Positions 1 to 10,778 of a DNA stretch of 64,000 nt are shown here, in pieces. Under the pieces are notes generated by a model, which saw nothing but the letters and a program-made list of their open reading frames with translations, was not told the origin of the DNA and did no database searches. Position numbers and translations under genes: made by a program. Each line of letters opens with the position of its first letter. Position 1 is the stretch's first letter. The DNA is from Opisthorchis felineus (taxonomy: Eukaryota > Platyhelminthes > Trematoda > Opisthorchiida > Opisthorchiidae): assembly GCA_004794785.1 (NCBI GenBank), contig SJOL01005899.1:1-64000 (forward strand), in the 5' to 3' direction.

Positions 1-794
1 TTCCCCTTCCACCTTTATTCTTTTCTTCACAATAAGGCTTTCAAATAAATCATGCTTGTACGGCAGAGAAGCATCGGTGTTGAACACTGATGTCGTGCTG
101 TCGATGATGAAGTCGTTCTTAATTTTGGGAGTTTTTTATATACGTACGCGGATGTGCTCAGACGAAGCCCTTGACTCAGGTCATATTCCCTCCGCTGAGT
201 ATCACGAGTGTATCTTGGCAAAAACAGTAAGCTCGTCAATTTTACTACGATGGTTACAGTAAAAAAAGAAGCAGTTTCCCTCAGATTTCAGCGAGTCCGA
301 GTACGGGTGCAGTAATGACGGAACTTCTTTTGCGGTCGTGATCATGAAACCCTAGAAGACTATATGACCCTGCCGCATCCGCTAGGTTTTCACTCTTTGT
401 GTTCATTCCCTGTAGGCTCAGCAACCCCTTCAGCTCCTAAGCTAAGATGATTCCCTCCTCCGAAAGCTCCAGTTGCATTGAAGGATACCACAGTGATACG
501 TGGAACGTTGAACCTTCTTTACTGTATCTAAAGTCTCACAGGAGTTCTACATACACAACACTTCCAGCCGTGAGTGGTCCGGAACCGCGTAGCTCTACGC
601 GGCTTTTAAGTGTTGCCTCATGGACTTTGTTCTCTAGAACAAGTTCTTCAAACACCAAGGCCAGCAATATCATAAGACCTGGTCAGTCTCATTCTCAGTG
701 GGGTGATCATAAATTGCCTTGATTTAGTTATACGATAAGGAATTTGGATCAAAACCGCTCACTGCTGCTGAATCCCCACATGAAGTTGGACAGT
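1..794. other. no recognisable gene
   Basis: I see only short open frames on both strands, without splice-site support or recognisable protein motifs. The right end borders the decayed gag segment, so part of this stretch may be unrecognised retroelement sequence. Confidence 0.4.
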
Positions 795-1711
795 TCAGTA
801 AACCGACGAATCACCACTACCACTTCGCAGGTTCGTTTTGCAGTCAAAGGAGGTCAAAACCTGTACCAATTTGCCGGACAGCCGGTGTACCGTCGACTCA
901 CAATGACGGATTTTCATCGACCGGGTGATTTCATCCTTAATGGAGCAGTCAGAGCCAGTCTGCGTTATTTTCGTTAGGTGGATGTTTGCGCGAGCTCTGC
1001 AGGTTGTCTCCGCAGCCTCTTTGGCTGCGTTTACTGCAGCTGTGGTTTCTGCAGGGACAGCGGCGTGGAGATTGCCATTCGTCACAAAACCAGCAGGATG
1101 TGGGCGGTTTTCTTGGGGCCCGTTTGTAATTTGCGTACCATTCCAGGCTGAGGGCTGGGAATATTCAAGCATTGCAGCTTGTGGTTGATAAGATATTGGC
1201 GTTCGGTGAAGTGTCAACTCCGGATCCTGTTGGGTTCGATTCAGTAGCCAGGTGCGAATATCTACATCATACAGCGACTGAAGACCAGCCACGAAGATGA
1301 GGCACTCGAATTGATCCTCGGTCGTCGTGTTGAATTCTAAGCACTCTCATTCTTTGTTGACCACACGTCATACGTGATGGAATCTTCAGTAAAACTTTTA
1401 GTAATCTCAAGACACTGACAGCTAATATTGAACGGAGGGCTTTGGTTACCGAATATTTGGGCCAGGATCTTAATAGTGTCTTCGAAGCCAATGTTACGAG
1501 AGAGTTTGGGGAGTATTAAATATGTGGACCGACCATGCTCAGTTGTTCCTATTTTGCGCAGCAGCAGTCGAACTTTCCATGCATCACCAAACTGAACAAA
1601 GTTGGTCTGGAACACGTCCTCATTTCTTGAACCAGCTTTGTAAAGTTCGTCCAGATTCAGCGTCGCAAAATTACTTGCAGTTGCGTTGTTAAAATTAACA
1701 TCGTGGGTTCA
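795..1711 (-). pseudogene. Ty3/Gypsy-type gag relic, frameshifted
   Basis: Gag is the structural polyprotein that packages an LTR retrotransposon. Read on the minus strand, the first frame runs from about 1711 to 1337 and contains LPKLSRNIGFEDTIKILAQI followed by FGNQSPPFNI and a CLEITK segment, the spacing of a flatworm Gypsy gag core. After a frameshift the homology continues from about 1330 with EDQFECLIFVAGLQSLYDVD and IRTWLLNR. Further downstream a shifted frame contains CWFCDEWQSPRRCPC, resembling a damaged zinc knuckle (the CWFC...H...C region of this gag family). No protease, RT or integrase was recognised in the adjacent sequence and no LTRs were found, so this is a fragment. The family assignment rests on remembered pattern similarity, not on a search. 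Confidence 0.6.
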
Positions 1712-1861
1712 GCTTGTCGCCAGTCGTTGAAGAACAGCTCAGCTGGCCCCAATCAACTCAACCTACCTACCCCATCTCTCCAAATCATCGGTGAACGAAA
1801 CTATGGCAGCTATAACCACTGAACGACAAGTACGCGGTTCTTACAGCTGATAATGATGATG

Positions 1862-2124
1862 GATGGGGACCCCGGGACTCAAATCACCAGCGGTTAATGA
1901 CTTTGGCAGAAATGGCCTAATCGCGCAGTCAGTGGTGCTCCTGCATCAAAGCTATCGCCTTCAATGCGTAGCCACCCAATCTCTGAACAAACTGCACACG
2001 CCCTCGCCTCCAAAGCTGGCTGTACGTTCCACATACCCGTTTTCCGGTGATGGAAACTGTAGCAGCTGAAACCAATGTGCCTATGGTACACGGTTTATAG
2101 CTGATAAATTGAAATTGATTGAAT
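1862..2124 (+). mobile_element. 5'-truncated copy of the LINE tail
   Basis: This matches the last part of the element at 8368-10778: the shared block begins ATGGGGACCCCGGGACTC and ends with the diagnostic ...GGTACACGGTTTATAGC...AAATTGAA tail. In the correct frame the first part encodes the C-terminal end of the reverse transcriptase polyprotein (WGPRDS...EMAQ). The possible target duplication TGATGATG lies at 1854-1861 and 2125-2132, but it is low complexity and could be chance. Open frames called across this block on either strand are not genes. Confidence 0.75.
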
Positions 2125-2501
2125 TGATGATGAGAGCGCCAGGTACGAGTATCCTCACTCAACCTTCCTCTTTAACTTCGTGATCGATATGCTGTTTGCG
2201 TCTTTATATGCTCGAGCTTGAGATGGTTGAGTAGTTGTTAGGTTTGGATCACGCAGCGAGCAAACAATAATATGCGCGGACTGTAACGATATTCTATCCC
2301 CAGTTATCTTGCTTGATCCCGACTCCTAGTACGGCGAATAGTAAGAAGACGAAAACCTTGCACACAACTTTAATGATCCGAACAACAGGCGATTAACGGA
2401 AAAATGACAATGCATATATATATCCATAGTTTGACCTTGAAAAATGCCGAAAGTTCGTTAGCACACACACAAATACAGAGTTTTTGAGGATATTGATATC
2501 C

Positions 2502-2698
2502 CCAACAGTAGTTCAAGCGCGAATTTATTGACCGGAAGGTCCGTAGTTCTAACTGAAACTCTGCATGTCGACTGCTCCTGTCTACGTTTATGGAATCTGG
2601 CAAATGTCTCAGCCCTCGTGTTTCCTTCCAGTGTCATGGCAGCTAGGCACCGGAAGGGTACTACAGCTGAACAATTGCTTCTATTATTATTATCTTAT
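2502..2698 (+). mobile_element. tRNA-derived SINE, degraded copy
   Basis: This aligns along its length with the SINE at 9947-10130. Shared stretches are ATTTATTGACCGGAAGGTCC (with mismatches), CTCAGCCCTCGTG, GGCAGCTAGGCACCGGAAGG and CAGCTGAACAATT, followed by a TTATTATTATTATC tail. The A-box region is strongly mutated and the B box is weak. No clear target duplication was identified. Confidence 0.65.
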
Positions 2699-4572
2699 AT
2701 ATGGCAATAGCTTGGCGGCAAATTGTAGCTAAAAGAAAACTAGAAACCTAAGTGACTGAATCGGCATGACAAAAGCAATATTGGCATTTTTGAACGGAGG
2801 GTGATAACCATTACAAAAATCGGGTGAAGTTGAACTGCTAGGTCTGTGGATAGGAAAATGAGGATTATGAACCAAACGTGCCTCCGAAAGTGCCTCATGT
2901 CAGAGAATATAACGCGATATGTTGGTTTACAACATTATGGGGCATGTTCAACTGAGCTGCGCTTAATGGTCCAATTGAAAAACGAGTGTCGAAGCCCAAA
3001 TTCTAAATTAAGCAGGGCAGGGGCCCTGTACGACTGTCTTAACAAGTAATGAGATTCAGCCACTGTGGAAATGACGTGGAAAGGGGGTGGCAGATGAGAG
3101 TTCAGCCACAGATGAATTTTTCTGAGTGGTGTAGGGGAACTCATGCTGACAGGACCCTGCACCGCTTAGGTTGTAATTAGATGTCATCCAGGGAACTGGG
3201 TAAGGAGGAGAGTACTTGGGATTTGGAACTGTTGGAGCTGGACACTGTGTTTGTATCTAATTCTTTTAAACGAGTGATTTGCTGGCGAGCATTTGGAGGA
3301 GGAAGGATTGTTGCAGAGGAAAGCGTTCTTCGACACATGGAATTGTCGCAGACAGCTATTAAGACGATCCGGTGAAGCTCATCCCAGAGGGTAGAAAAAT
3401 GAACTGGATAGAAATGTCGGTCGGGCTACAGTCAAACTTGATAAGCAGATCAGGAAAATGGGGAGATAAGTGACACTGTATTACTCACAGGAGAAGTTAA
3501 GGCGGAGAGGGTTTGTTCACATCACGAGTGGAATCAAATTCAGGTCACGAGTAGGGTAGACCATCAAAGGATGAGACTTGTGTCCAAGGTGAACGTCTGA
3601 GCCGTCCCTTGTTGTTGTGCTGACAAAGTTGTGTTGACGGTTGCGGCAGCAGGACTCCAGAAAGCAAGCTGAAAGACAGGGCATGCGGCGGTCACAGCTC
3701 AGTATCGATGACTTTTCGGGACTTTCTCATAAAGTCTTAAACGGCGAGGTCAGAGGAATCAGTGGTTTTAGACAAACGAAGACAAGATGTTGGAGAGAAG
3801 TGTGAATACGTGCTCGTGTTTATGTTTTATGGATGGGGTTTTTTTGTATGTCGCAGTCTAGTGAAAGGTGTGTTGGCTTGTTAGGACGAGATATGCCAGA
3901 GCGTTGTGTCAGTCTTCTTTAATTTGCCCCTTTTGTCTTGCACACGAAACAGCCTAGTTTTCACCTGTTTATTCCGTTTCATTTTATGGCTCCCTAAGGG
4001 GATTACCCAGAATGTACGAGAACTAAAACATGCTTAAGCTGGCGGCAAAACGGATCAAAGCAGATCCCTTTCGGTCTCTCGAATTATGGTGTGCCACATT
4101 GTTTTGGATGTAATCCGTCCTTCAGTTGCTGTGACTTATTCCTCTTTAGGTGGGCGCATGTTTTCGTACGCTACCCGCTGTAATGTCACCTCACACACCG
4201 AAAGTCAGGGAGACCTATCGTTGTCCTGTGTTCAAGTGGATACCGCGAGTATATTGTCAGGGACGATGGAGAACTTGAATAGCGATTCAGATATTGGCAC
4301 CTCTACGAGGTGCTGGCCCAAGGTTTCCCTGCCGATGGCAAAAGTGGTTGTCGATCGTCAAAGTCACTTTACCTGAAAGATAGATACGAAGCATCAGATG
4401 CATCACAGCATTTTGTTGTTGTGGAGTTCAACAAAAGCAGTGCCAGTTTGAGAGGTTACGGAAATATGCCTGCAAGATAACATCAAACCCTTTTTAGAAT
4501 CAGAGGTGACAACATTTTGTACGCGGGCCTTCCCTGCACTCGTACGTCGCAACGAGATAAAGCGTTTCTTAC
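2699..4572. other. long non-coding or unassigned stretch
   Basis: There are no convincing exons. The frames at 3181-3375 and 4086-4376 on the plus strand are open, but I see no domain, no splice context and no conserved motif in them. The section around 3180-3780 is purine-rich on the plus strand. Confidence 0.35.
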
Positions 4573-4766
4573 GAAAATAATGATAATTGTTCAGTCGTAA
4601 CAGCCCTTCGGTGTGTGGGTGCCATGCCACCCAATGGAAGCACGCGGGTTGAGGTACTGCCAGGTTGCCCAAGCCTAAACAAGAGTAGCTGAGATGCTGT
4701 GGTTGGTTCGAACCATGAAACTTCCCATTAGTAATTTCACGCCCTAAACATTAAGCCATTGTGCGA
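4573..4766 (-). mobile_element. tRNA-derived SINE, minus-strand copy
   Basis: Read on the minus strand, the tRNA-like head starts near 4766 with CACAATGGCTTAATGTTTAG (a mutated A box) and has a good B box, GGTTCGAACCA, near 4711. The body then matches the 9947-10130 copy through CTTGGGCAACCTGGCA, the CGCGTGCTTCC segment and GACTGAACAATTA. It ends in a short AT-rich tail. Confidence 0.7.
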
Positions 4767-6434
4767 AAGCGCGTACCCTGTCCTTTAGAATCTTTCGTTT
4801 TTTATCCCCACCCATCCTCTTTAGAGTTAAAAGTGAAAAACCACCAGAAGGACAAATGGGTTAGTATTAGGCCATTGCATAGACTTCAGCATTTCAGCGG
4901 GGAGGGATCGAGCGATTTCGTATTTTACGAATCGAGAATCAGCTACTGTCTTCGCAACTAACGGCCTGACGTATACCCTATGTTGTTGGCTGATATCCGC
5001 GAGGCCCCTCTAAGCACAAAATAGTATGATCCACTTCGTGGCAACGTTCGCTGTGTGTGTGGAGTGCTCTGACGGTGGGTGAGGAAGGCACAGTCGACAG
5101 CTAGATACTCAGGTGCCTTTAGGCATCTAACCAGGATGTCGCTAGATTGTCTTCCTTAGCAGACTCTCCGCCTGACGAAATATAGAAGTACCTTTCATCG
5201 TTAAGAGGCCGATGTTAATCGAGTGCTGTGTATTTCGTCTTGCCGGTATCCATTTGGAGGCAGTTCTAGGGTTTGAGATCATCGGCAAAGATGAGGGTTG
5301 CACTCATTATGACGCTCCTAAGATTACTAATGTAGTTTATGCGGAATTAGAATCCTGGGAGCAGTCATCGCTACCAGCGAAGAGGAGTAGCTTGTATCAG
5401 TTTAGAGGCAGGAACTTCGACGTGGAAAGAGCCAGCAATCCAACGCACTATTGCCAGCTGAAGGCCGTGTGCATGGGTTCGTAAAATATGGAGATTTGAA
5501 CAACTTCATCGAAAGCCTAGATGAGTTTGTTGTTTTTTGCTCCTGTCAATCTGTCCACAAAAGCAAAAATATTCTTAACGTGAGAGCAATCCGGATGAAT
5601 TCATTGTATGAGATTGATATATTAAGTTGCTGACCATAAGGTGGTTTAGAAAATTCATCTTGGGAATGCGCTGCATCAATTTGAATAGTATGCTGACGAG
5701 AGTCAACAGTCTGCAGCCAGCCGAAGGCAAGCGGCCACCTGGTTTACGATAGCCCTCTCCCTGGCTGAATCACATGCACACAGACTGTGTAGACAGCAAC
5801 TCAAAAAATCGGTGGCAGCTGACGCGGAACCCTTTTAAGTAGACCAGGGTATCATCTAGTTTTTCAGAGCCAACCGGATTCGCTTGACCGGAAATTAATA
5901 AAAATCGGCCTCTGGGAATTCCACATCCGTTACAGCCTTAGCATACCCTCGGGATAGGAAGAATCCATAGGCTAAAACAACACAAGGAGTATACACAATA
6001 GTGCAGTGCGCCGTCAAAAGCTCTGCCACGACGACCGGGTTGTACCCCATAGATTCGTTTCTGAGACAGTGTTCACTTGGCTTGTTGCTCCGGCCGGTGT
6101 TCCAGATGTCCATGGGGAGGGAGGCAAAGTGGTTGTTTTGCTTATTTCCGGAATGCGGTCTCGTGTTTGGTGTGACTACTGGGATAAACACTGCACGCTG
6201 ATGGCCATGCAGGATACCTTACTCCTAACATTCTCACTAGGACTACCTATGTCGTGTTACACTTGAAGTTGATCGGTTTAAAGACTTTCTGCACGATTGT
6301 GTTCATCTAACTGTCGAAACATTCCAGCTTAGAAGGAACTTCTGCATAGAATCAACCTCCTGTGTGATAAGGAGACTGACTGTAATTTTAGAAAGAGGCA
6401 TGATACAGAACTCGGGCTTGGTTCTCGTCTTTTA
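4767..6434. other. unassigned stretch upstream of the LRRC42-like gene
   Basis: Open frames exist on both strands at 5895-6266 and on the plus strand at 5212-5633. They overlap antisense to one another and show no recognisable motif. Distal promoter or 5' exons of the downstream gene could lie here, but no core promoter element could be singled out. Confidence 0.3.
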
Positions 6435-6632
6435 TTGGCTTCCCTTCAGAATAGTTCGCCTTTCTTTGTCTGGACAGTACCTTACTTTCAGAGGGAAAAA
6501 TTAACTTCAGGAGAATTTCTTACTCCAATACCTTTTCCGCTTTTTGAGCAGAGCTTTAGACCAAGACTTTGTGACGCTTCTGTTCAACGCTTCCAATCTT
6601 CATCCCCTTCTAAAGATATCATGTCCCCAAAG
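6435..6632 (+). CDS. possible upstream exon of the LRRC42-like gene
   Basis: The open frame contains PFPLFEQSFRPRLC, which resembles the PFRLFPKGFSVELC segment that I recall near the N-terminus of vertebrate LRRC42. The frame meets a plausible donor (AAAG followed by GTGATA at 6633). The next strong acceptor is a polypyrimidine tract ending in CTTACAG at 6811. Joining these two sites directly gives a stop (TGA at 6854) before the conserved region, so the true junction is unresolved. The exon may use another donor or acceptor, or the resemblance may be chance. Confidence 0.3.
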
Positions 6633-6855
6633 GTGATAACTGGCTTCCATCGTGACAAAGTGTCAGTTTTGTAGTGCACTCTGTGATGAAATATACTCCC
6701 GTAGCCATAGCATGTCCAAACGTTTTTTGCACCTATGTGCTTTCCTTCTCAGTGAAATCCATAACTGGTGCGCTGTCTACTTGACACTTATTTGTCACTC
6801 TTTTCTTACAGACTCCCATTGATGGCTCTCGACACATCGAAGACATAACACATTG

Positions 6856-7656
6856 ATGACCAGTATTCGGCTTGTTGACCTGTGCTGTCGACGATTATCT
6901 GAGTTATTGCTTTTAGTCGATTCGCTTGATGGGCTCCCAGAACATTTAGGACGCGCAGTTTTCCAGTATATAATTTCCCATTTTTCCACTGGTGACTTTG
7001 GTGTTCCCACCGGGGTGATATTTTCACTTTTTGATGAAGCTTACGGCTCATCTTTTCTTCATGCCCTTCGTCTTGGTCCCTGTTTTCCGCATTTGAGTGA
7101 CTGTCTTTCTGTGCTTATTTTGAGTAGAAACTTGAAGTATCTCTATCTAGATAACTGCCAGTTGGGCATAAAATCTCCAGACATATTTCCAAGGATTGGG
7201 CAGTTGAAACAACTGGTGTTACTCAGTCTCAAACACAACAATTTGTGTAACGACAATATTCGTTCTCTGACGGCGGCGTGGCGGTTTTCTCGGACATCAA
7301 ATCTACGTTGTCTCGATGTCTCTGGTAAGCCATTTCATCTATTGTCCTCACTGTGCAGGTAATGGATATTTGAATGAAGCATGTGTCAACATACTGGCGA
7401 AACTGGGAAGTCTGCGCGAACTGCATTGTCATGACACAGGACTGGCAGTATGTTGACTTGTTTTACAAGTGTCTGCGTTCAGGTTTCTTCAGTGTTGCCT
7501 CTTCCGCCCAACTGGGCTAAGACAAGCGTCCATGAATGCTCAGTCCCTGAACCAAAGGAACACGGATGGTTCTCCCTTCTCGTTTTCCCTCATGAACATT
7601 GTCAGCTTGCTAATGTTGGTTTCGAAGATTACTTAACTATATACAAACAGATGTGA
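6856..7656 (+). CDS. LRRC42-like leucine-rich repeat protein, three exons
   Basis: The proposed exons are 6856-7324, 7359-7447 and 7483-7656. They are separated by GT-AG introns of 34 and 35 bp (GTAAGC...TGTGCAG and GTATGT...GTTCAG), with phases that keep one frame and give 243 residues. Residues 1-60 contain VDSLDGLPEHLGRAVFQ and a DEAYGS motif, matching the pre-repeat part of LRRC42. Leucine-rich repeats follow: LKYLYLDNCQL, LVLLSLKHNNLCNDNIRSL, LRCLDVSGNGYLNEAC (completed only by splicing out intron 1) and LRELHCHDTGL. The C-terminal part has an EHGWFSLLVF segment comparable to the post-repeat region of LRRC42, but the protein is shorter there. LRRC42 is a conserved, little-studied animal protein, and I know no firm biochemical role. 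The ATG at 6856 is provisional because the human protein has about 60 further N-terminal residues. Confidence 0.72.
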
Positions 7657-8367
7657 AGACTATTTGTTTTCTGACTTATGTACAAACTTTTTATATCACT
7701 TCTCATTTTGTCTCCTGTGTTTCGTTCTTCCCTACGTTTGCAGACCAACGTGCCCTCTGTCCAGCTTGAAATCGTAAGGTTGGTTTGCCTCATCGCTTGA
7801 CAGCTGGAGCAGTGTCAAGCTTTACTCGAGGTTCTTCTAGGTACTACTAACGGTTTCATCAGCGACCACGCTCAATCTGACCCATTTCCTTGCATGCATT
7901 CAGCATGTATTCATTCATTCCACCTTGAAAGGCTGATTTCAAAAAGTCATGAAGTGAAGGCCAACTGATTGTTGGTTTGGAATAAAATCGGAGAATCTGG
8001 CCCAGGACGCGGACTACTTTGGAGACACCGAGGGAATCCGTAGTCTCAAAGGATGAAAACACGTTTAACTGTGACCATTCCCAACCTAAAGCTGTCACCT
8101 TGTCGTGGTGGTCGGCCTTCTGTGCTGCAATGATGCTGCGGGCCACACTGGCTGGAACTCAGTTCCTAAAGTTTCAACCTTTCCAGAAAGGTCAACGGGG
8201 AGCAGTCCGGCGAAGAACTGTGAGTAATCGGCGGTCTGAAGGCAAAGTCGTACTGTCCTCTGCGATAAAAGTGTGAAGGCAGTAAAGCGTTTCCTCAAGG
8301 CGACCAGCATGTCCATATTTATGGAAGCAGCGATGCTGCCTTCCCCCAAGGAAGGAACCGGAAATTC
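7657..8367. other. unassigned stretch between the LRRC42-like gene and the LINE
   Basis: The first part is probably 3' untranslated sequence of the upstream gene; no AATAAA signal stands out. The minus-strand frames at 7859-8349 are long for their size but match nothing I can name. The right end may include the decayed or truncated 5' part of the LINE, but no endonuclease motif was visible. Confidence 0.3.
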
Positions 8368-9903
8368 ATGCGAGTGACGAAGATTTTTTGGAGGTTGGTC
8401 AAAGAAGCTATGCTCTCAGCTTTTAGAGCTGTTTGTCCAGCCCATCTGACTCGATTAAATGAACACTGGATATCGTCGAGATCAGCAGATCTGATCGCCA
8501 CCAAAAAGGTCATACCATCAACTAGGGACTACGATTGCACACGCAGATCCCTCAAACACCGGATAATCGGGAGCTTGAAGAATGACAGAGAACGCTGGTG
8601 GATTTCGGAGGCCACGGAGATGCAGAAGGCTTTCACTGCAGGTATCAGCCGCGCCCTATTTCAACTGATTCGATCAACTGGTCGAAAGAAGGCAGCTGTC
8701 ATTGAAACAATATGCGAAAAAGACGGAACGTCAATTCACTCCCCCAATCGCCGTCTTGAGCGGTGGGCTGAGCACTTCAAAGAACATTTGAGCTGGTCTC
8801 CTTCAACACAACCGCTGAAAGAACCAAGCGGGTGCGAATGGAACATTGACACCAACCCGCCATCATCAACCGAAATCCAGCTTGAGGTGTCAATCCTGAA
8901 GAGCGACAAAGCACCTGGCCCGGATGGTCTGCACCCCGCGCTCTTCGAAGAAGGTGGCGAGGTCCTGGTGAACAGTCTGACAACCATATTGCAGAAGATT
9001 TGGAACGAAAACAGAATACCAGCCGAATGGAGCTCCTCGACCGTCATCCCAGTTTTCAAAAAGGGAGCAAGAACGTCATGTGAAAACCATCGTGGTATCA
9101 GCCTGGTATCCGTCGCATCTAAGATGCTCCCTGACATTATTTTGCGCAGGTTGATGGATTATCGGGAGAGACAGATTCGTGAGAATCAAGCTGGGTTTCG
9201 CCCTGGTCGAGGATGCATCGACCATATCTTTACCTTGAGACAAATTCTTGAACAGCGCCACTCCTTCAGACGTCCCACGTTGGTCGTTTTTCTTGATTTG
9301 AAAGCTGCTTTTGATTCTGTCGATCGTCAGCAACTTTGGCAGTGTCTGGCGATCAAAGGTGTCCCTTCCAAATTTCTATCCCTTATGAGGGCACTGTATG
9401 CGAACTCCTGTGGGCGCGTACGAGTATACGGGAAGCTCTCCCCTGAGTTCACCACGTCCAGTGGGATAAGACAAGGTTGTCCTCTTTCCCCTTTCCTCTT
9501 CAACTTTGCTATTGATATGCTGCTTGAAATTTCTCTGCCTGCCTCTGAAACCTCGGGAGTCGAAATGCTCCCGGGACGTTCGCTCACAGACACTGAATAT
9601 GCGGACGATATTGCTCTCCTTGGTTCAGGTCCTTCCCAAATGCAGACGACTTTAAATAAGCTAACTAACTCTGCCGCACGGTTTGGCATGCGCTTCACAC
9701 CTGCAAAGTGTAAAGTGCTGCTACCAGACTGGGTGGGATCAAACCCACACCTCATGCTTGCAGGCGAGCCAATCGATGTGGTAGATAAATTTGTTTACCT
9801 GGGCAGCTGTATAAGTTCCGGTGGACTGGCTGGAGATGAGGTTATTTCTCGAATCGGAAAGGCCAGGGCAACTTTTGCTACCCTCCGACGCGTATGGCGG
9901 TGA
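8368..9903 (+). pseudogene. reverse transcriptase of the LINE, main frame
   Basis: This 511-codon frame holds the fingers and palm of a non-LTR reverse transcriptase. Motifs in order are KAPGPDGLHPALF (residues about 185-200), NHRGISLVSVASKML, the AGFRPGRGCIDHIFTLRQ block, FLDLKAAFDSVDR (motif A, catalytic Asp near residue 310), GIRQGCPLSPFLFN (motif B) and EYADDIALL (motif C, YADD at about 411-414). A KFVYLGSCIS segment leads to the thumb. The catalytic residues are intact. The frame ends at TGA 9901-9903, where the homologous family continues with Arg-Arg-Asp; a CGA to TGA change is the simplest explanation. The first codon used here is not a demonstrated initiation site. Transcription is unlikely to give a working protein because of the downstream breaks. 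Confidence 0.85.
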
Positions 9904-9934
9904 CGTGACGTGAGTTTGTCTGTCAAGGGTAGAG

Positions 9935-9946
9935 TTTACACTGCGG
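9935..9946 (+). repeat. target-site duplication, left copy
   Basis: TTTACACTGCGG directly precedes the SINE and is repeated exactly at 10131-10142 after it. Removing the SINE and one copy restores an uninterrupted LINE reading frame across the junction. Confidence 0.9.
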
Positions 9947-10130
9947 CGAGATGGCTCAGTGGTTAGAGCGAGAATTTACTGACCGGAAGTTCCGTGGTTC
10001 GATTTCAGTCTCTCAACTTCCCCTGTCTAGGCTTGGGCAACCTGGCACTATCCCAGCCCTCGTGCATCCTTCTGGCGGCGTGGCAGCTAGGCGCCGAAAA
10101 GGGGCTCCAGCTGAACGATTTTCTTATCTT
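9947..10130 (+). mobile_element. tRNA-derived SINE inserted in the LINE
   Basis: This 184-bp insertion begins CGAGATGGCTCAGTGGTTAG, whose TGGCTCAGTGGTT matches an RNA polymerase III A box. GGTTCGATTTC is a good B box about 40 bp downstream. The tRNA-unrelated body contains CTTGGGCAACCTGGCAC and GGCAGCTAGGCGCCG, and the tail is a short TTTTCTTATCTT. It has no coding capacity and must have been mobilised by a LINE. It is the best-preserved of three copies in the window (others at 2502-2698 and 4573-4766). Confidence 0.9.
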
Positions 10131-10142
10131 TTTACACTGCGG
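10131..10142 (+). repeat. target-site duplication, right copy
   Basis: This is an exact 12-base match to 9935-9946, marking the 3' end of the SINE. Confidence 0.9.
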
Positions 10143-10560
10143 CCGTGCGATCCATACTGCTTTATGGATCAGAGACGTGGACCCTACGCAGAGAGGACAT
10201 ACGGAAGATGTCAGTGTTTGACAATCCGTGTCTCCGAAGCACTGGTCACGTCTGGTGGGAACATCGGATTAGCAATGTTGAGGTACACCGGACGGTCTTA
10301 GGAAGAAGGGACTCTCACGCGATAGATGAATTACTCACACTTCATAGGTTACGCTGGTTAGGACATGTACTCCGCATGCCAGAAGATCGCCCGCCTCACA
10401 GAGCTCATTTTGCCCAGCCCTGTGCTGAGCGACCGAGTGGTGGACAGTGTATGACTTGGCTCGAAGTACGAAACTACTAACCAGTAAACTTAGTCGGGTT
10501 GGCAACTGCCGCCTCCCTAGATGGGGACCCCGGGACTCCACTCTCCAATGGTTAATGCCA
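10131..10560 (+). pseudogene. C-terminal part of the LINE polyprotein, broken
   Basis: This is the continuation of the RT frame beyond the SINE. From 10141 it reads through SILLYGSETWTLR, LRWLGHVLRMPED and GGQCMTW, the conserved post-RT region of this element. A small deletion near 10460 shifts the frame into a stop (10480). The remaining C-terminus (RLPRWGPRDS, then EMAQSRS, then a stop) is readable only in another frame up to about 10590. The same region in the copy at 61697 confirms the intended frame. It is not functional here. Confidence 0.8.
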
Positions 10561-10778
10561 TTGGCAGAAATGGCCCAATCGCGCAGTTAATGGCGCACAT
10601 GCATCAAACCTATCGCCTTCAATGGTTAGCTACCCAAACTACCCAGATGTGCCATCACCTCCAAGGACTTGGCTGTATGTCCCACACTATCCCACTTTCC
10701 GGTGATCTAAACTGTAGCAGCTGGAACCAATGTGCCTATGGTACACGGTTTATAGCCGATAAATTGAATCGAATTGAA

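Larger units (their letters stand above)
8368..10778 (+). mobile_element. non-LTR retrotransposon (LINE), 5'-truncated and interrupted
   Basis: A single element of target-primed type runs from the linker before the reverse transcriptase to its 3' end. The apurinic endonuclease expected upstream is not recognisable, so the copy is probably 5'-truncated near 8370. The RT frame spans 8368-9900. A SINE sits at 9947-10130, the coding region resumes at 10131, and a 3' region follows ending in repeats of GAATTGAAT near 10778. Two shorter copies of the 3' end occur at 1862-2124 and 61697-62080, which shows that the 3' boundary is real. I infer an RTE- or CR1-like clade; a phylogeny would be needed to decide. 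Confidence 0.85.

Noticed and set aside
8736..9755. Long minus-strand frames across the LINE
   Set aside because: They are shadows of the intact RT frame on the plus strand.
9951..10025. A tRNA gene
   Set aside because: A and B boxes are present, but the sequence lacks an acceptor stem and continues into a SINE body bounded by target duplications.
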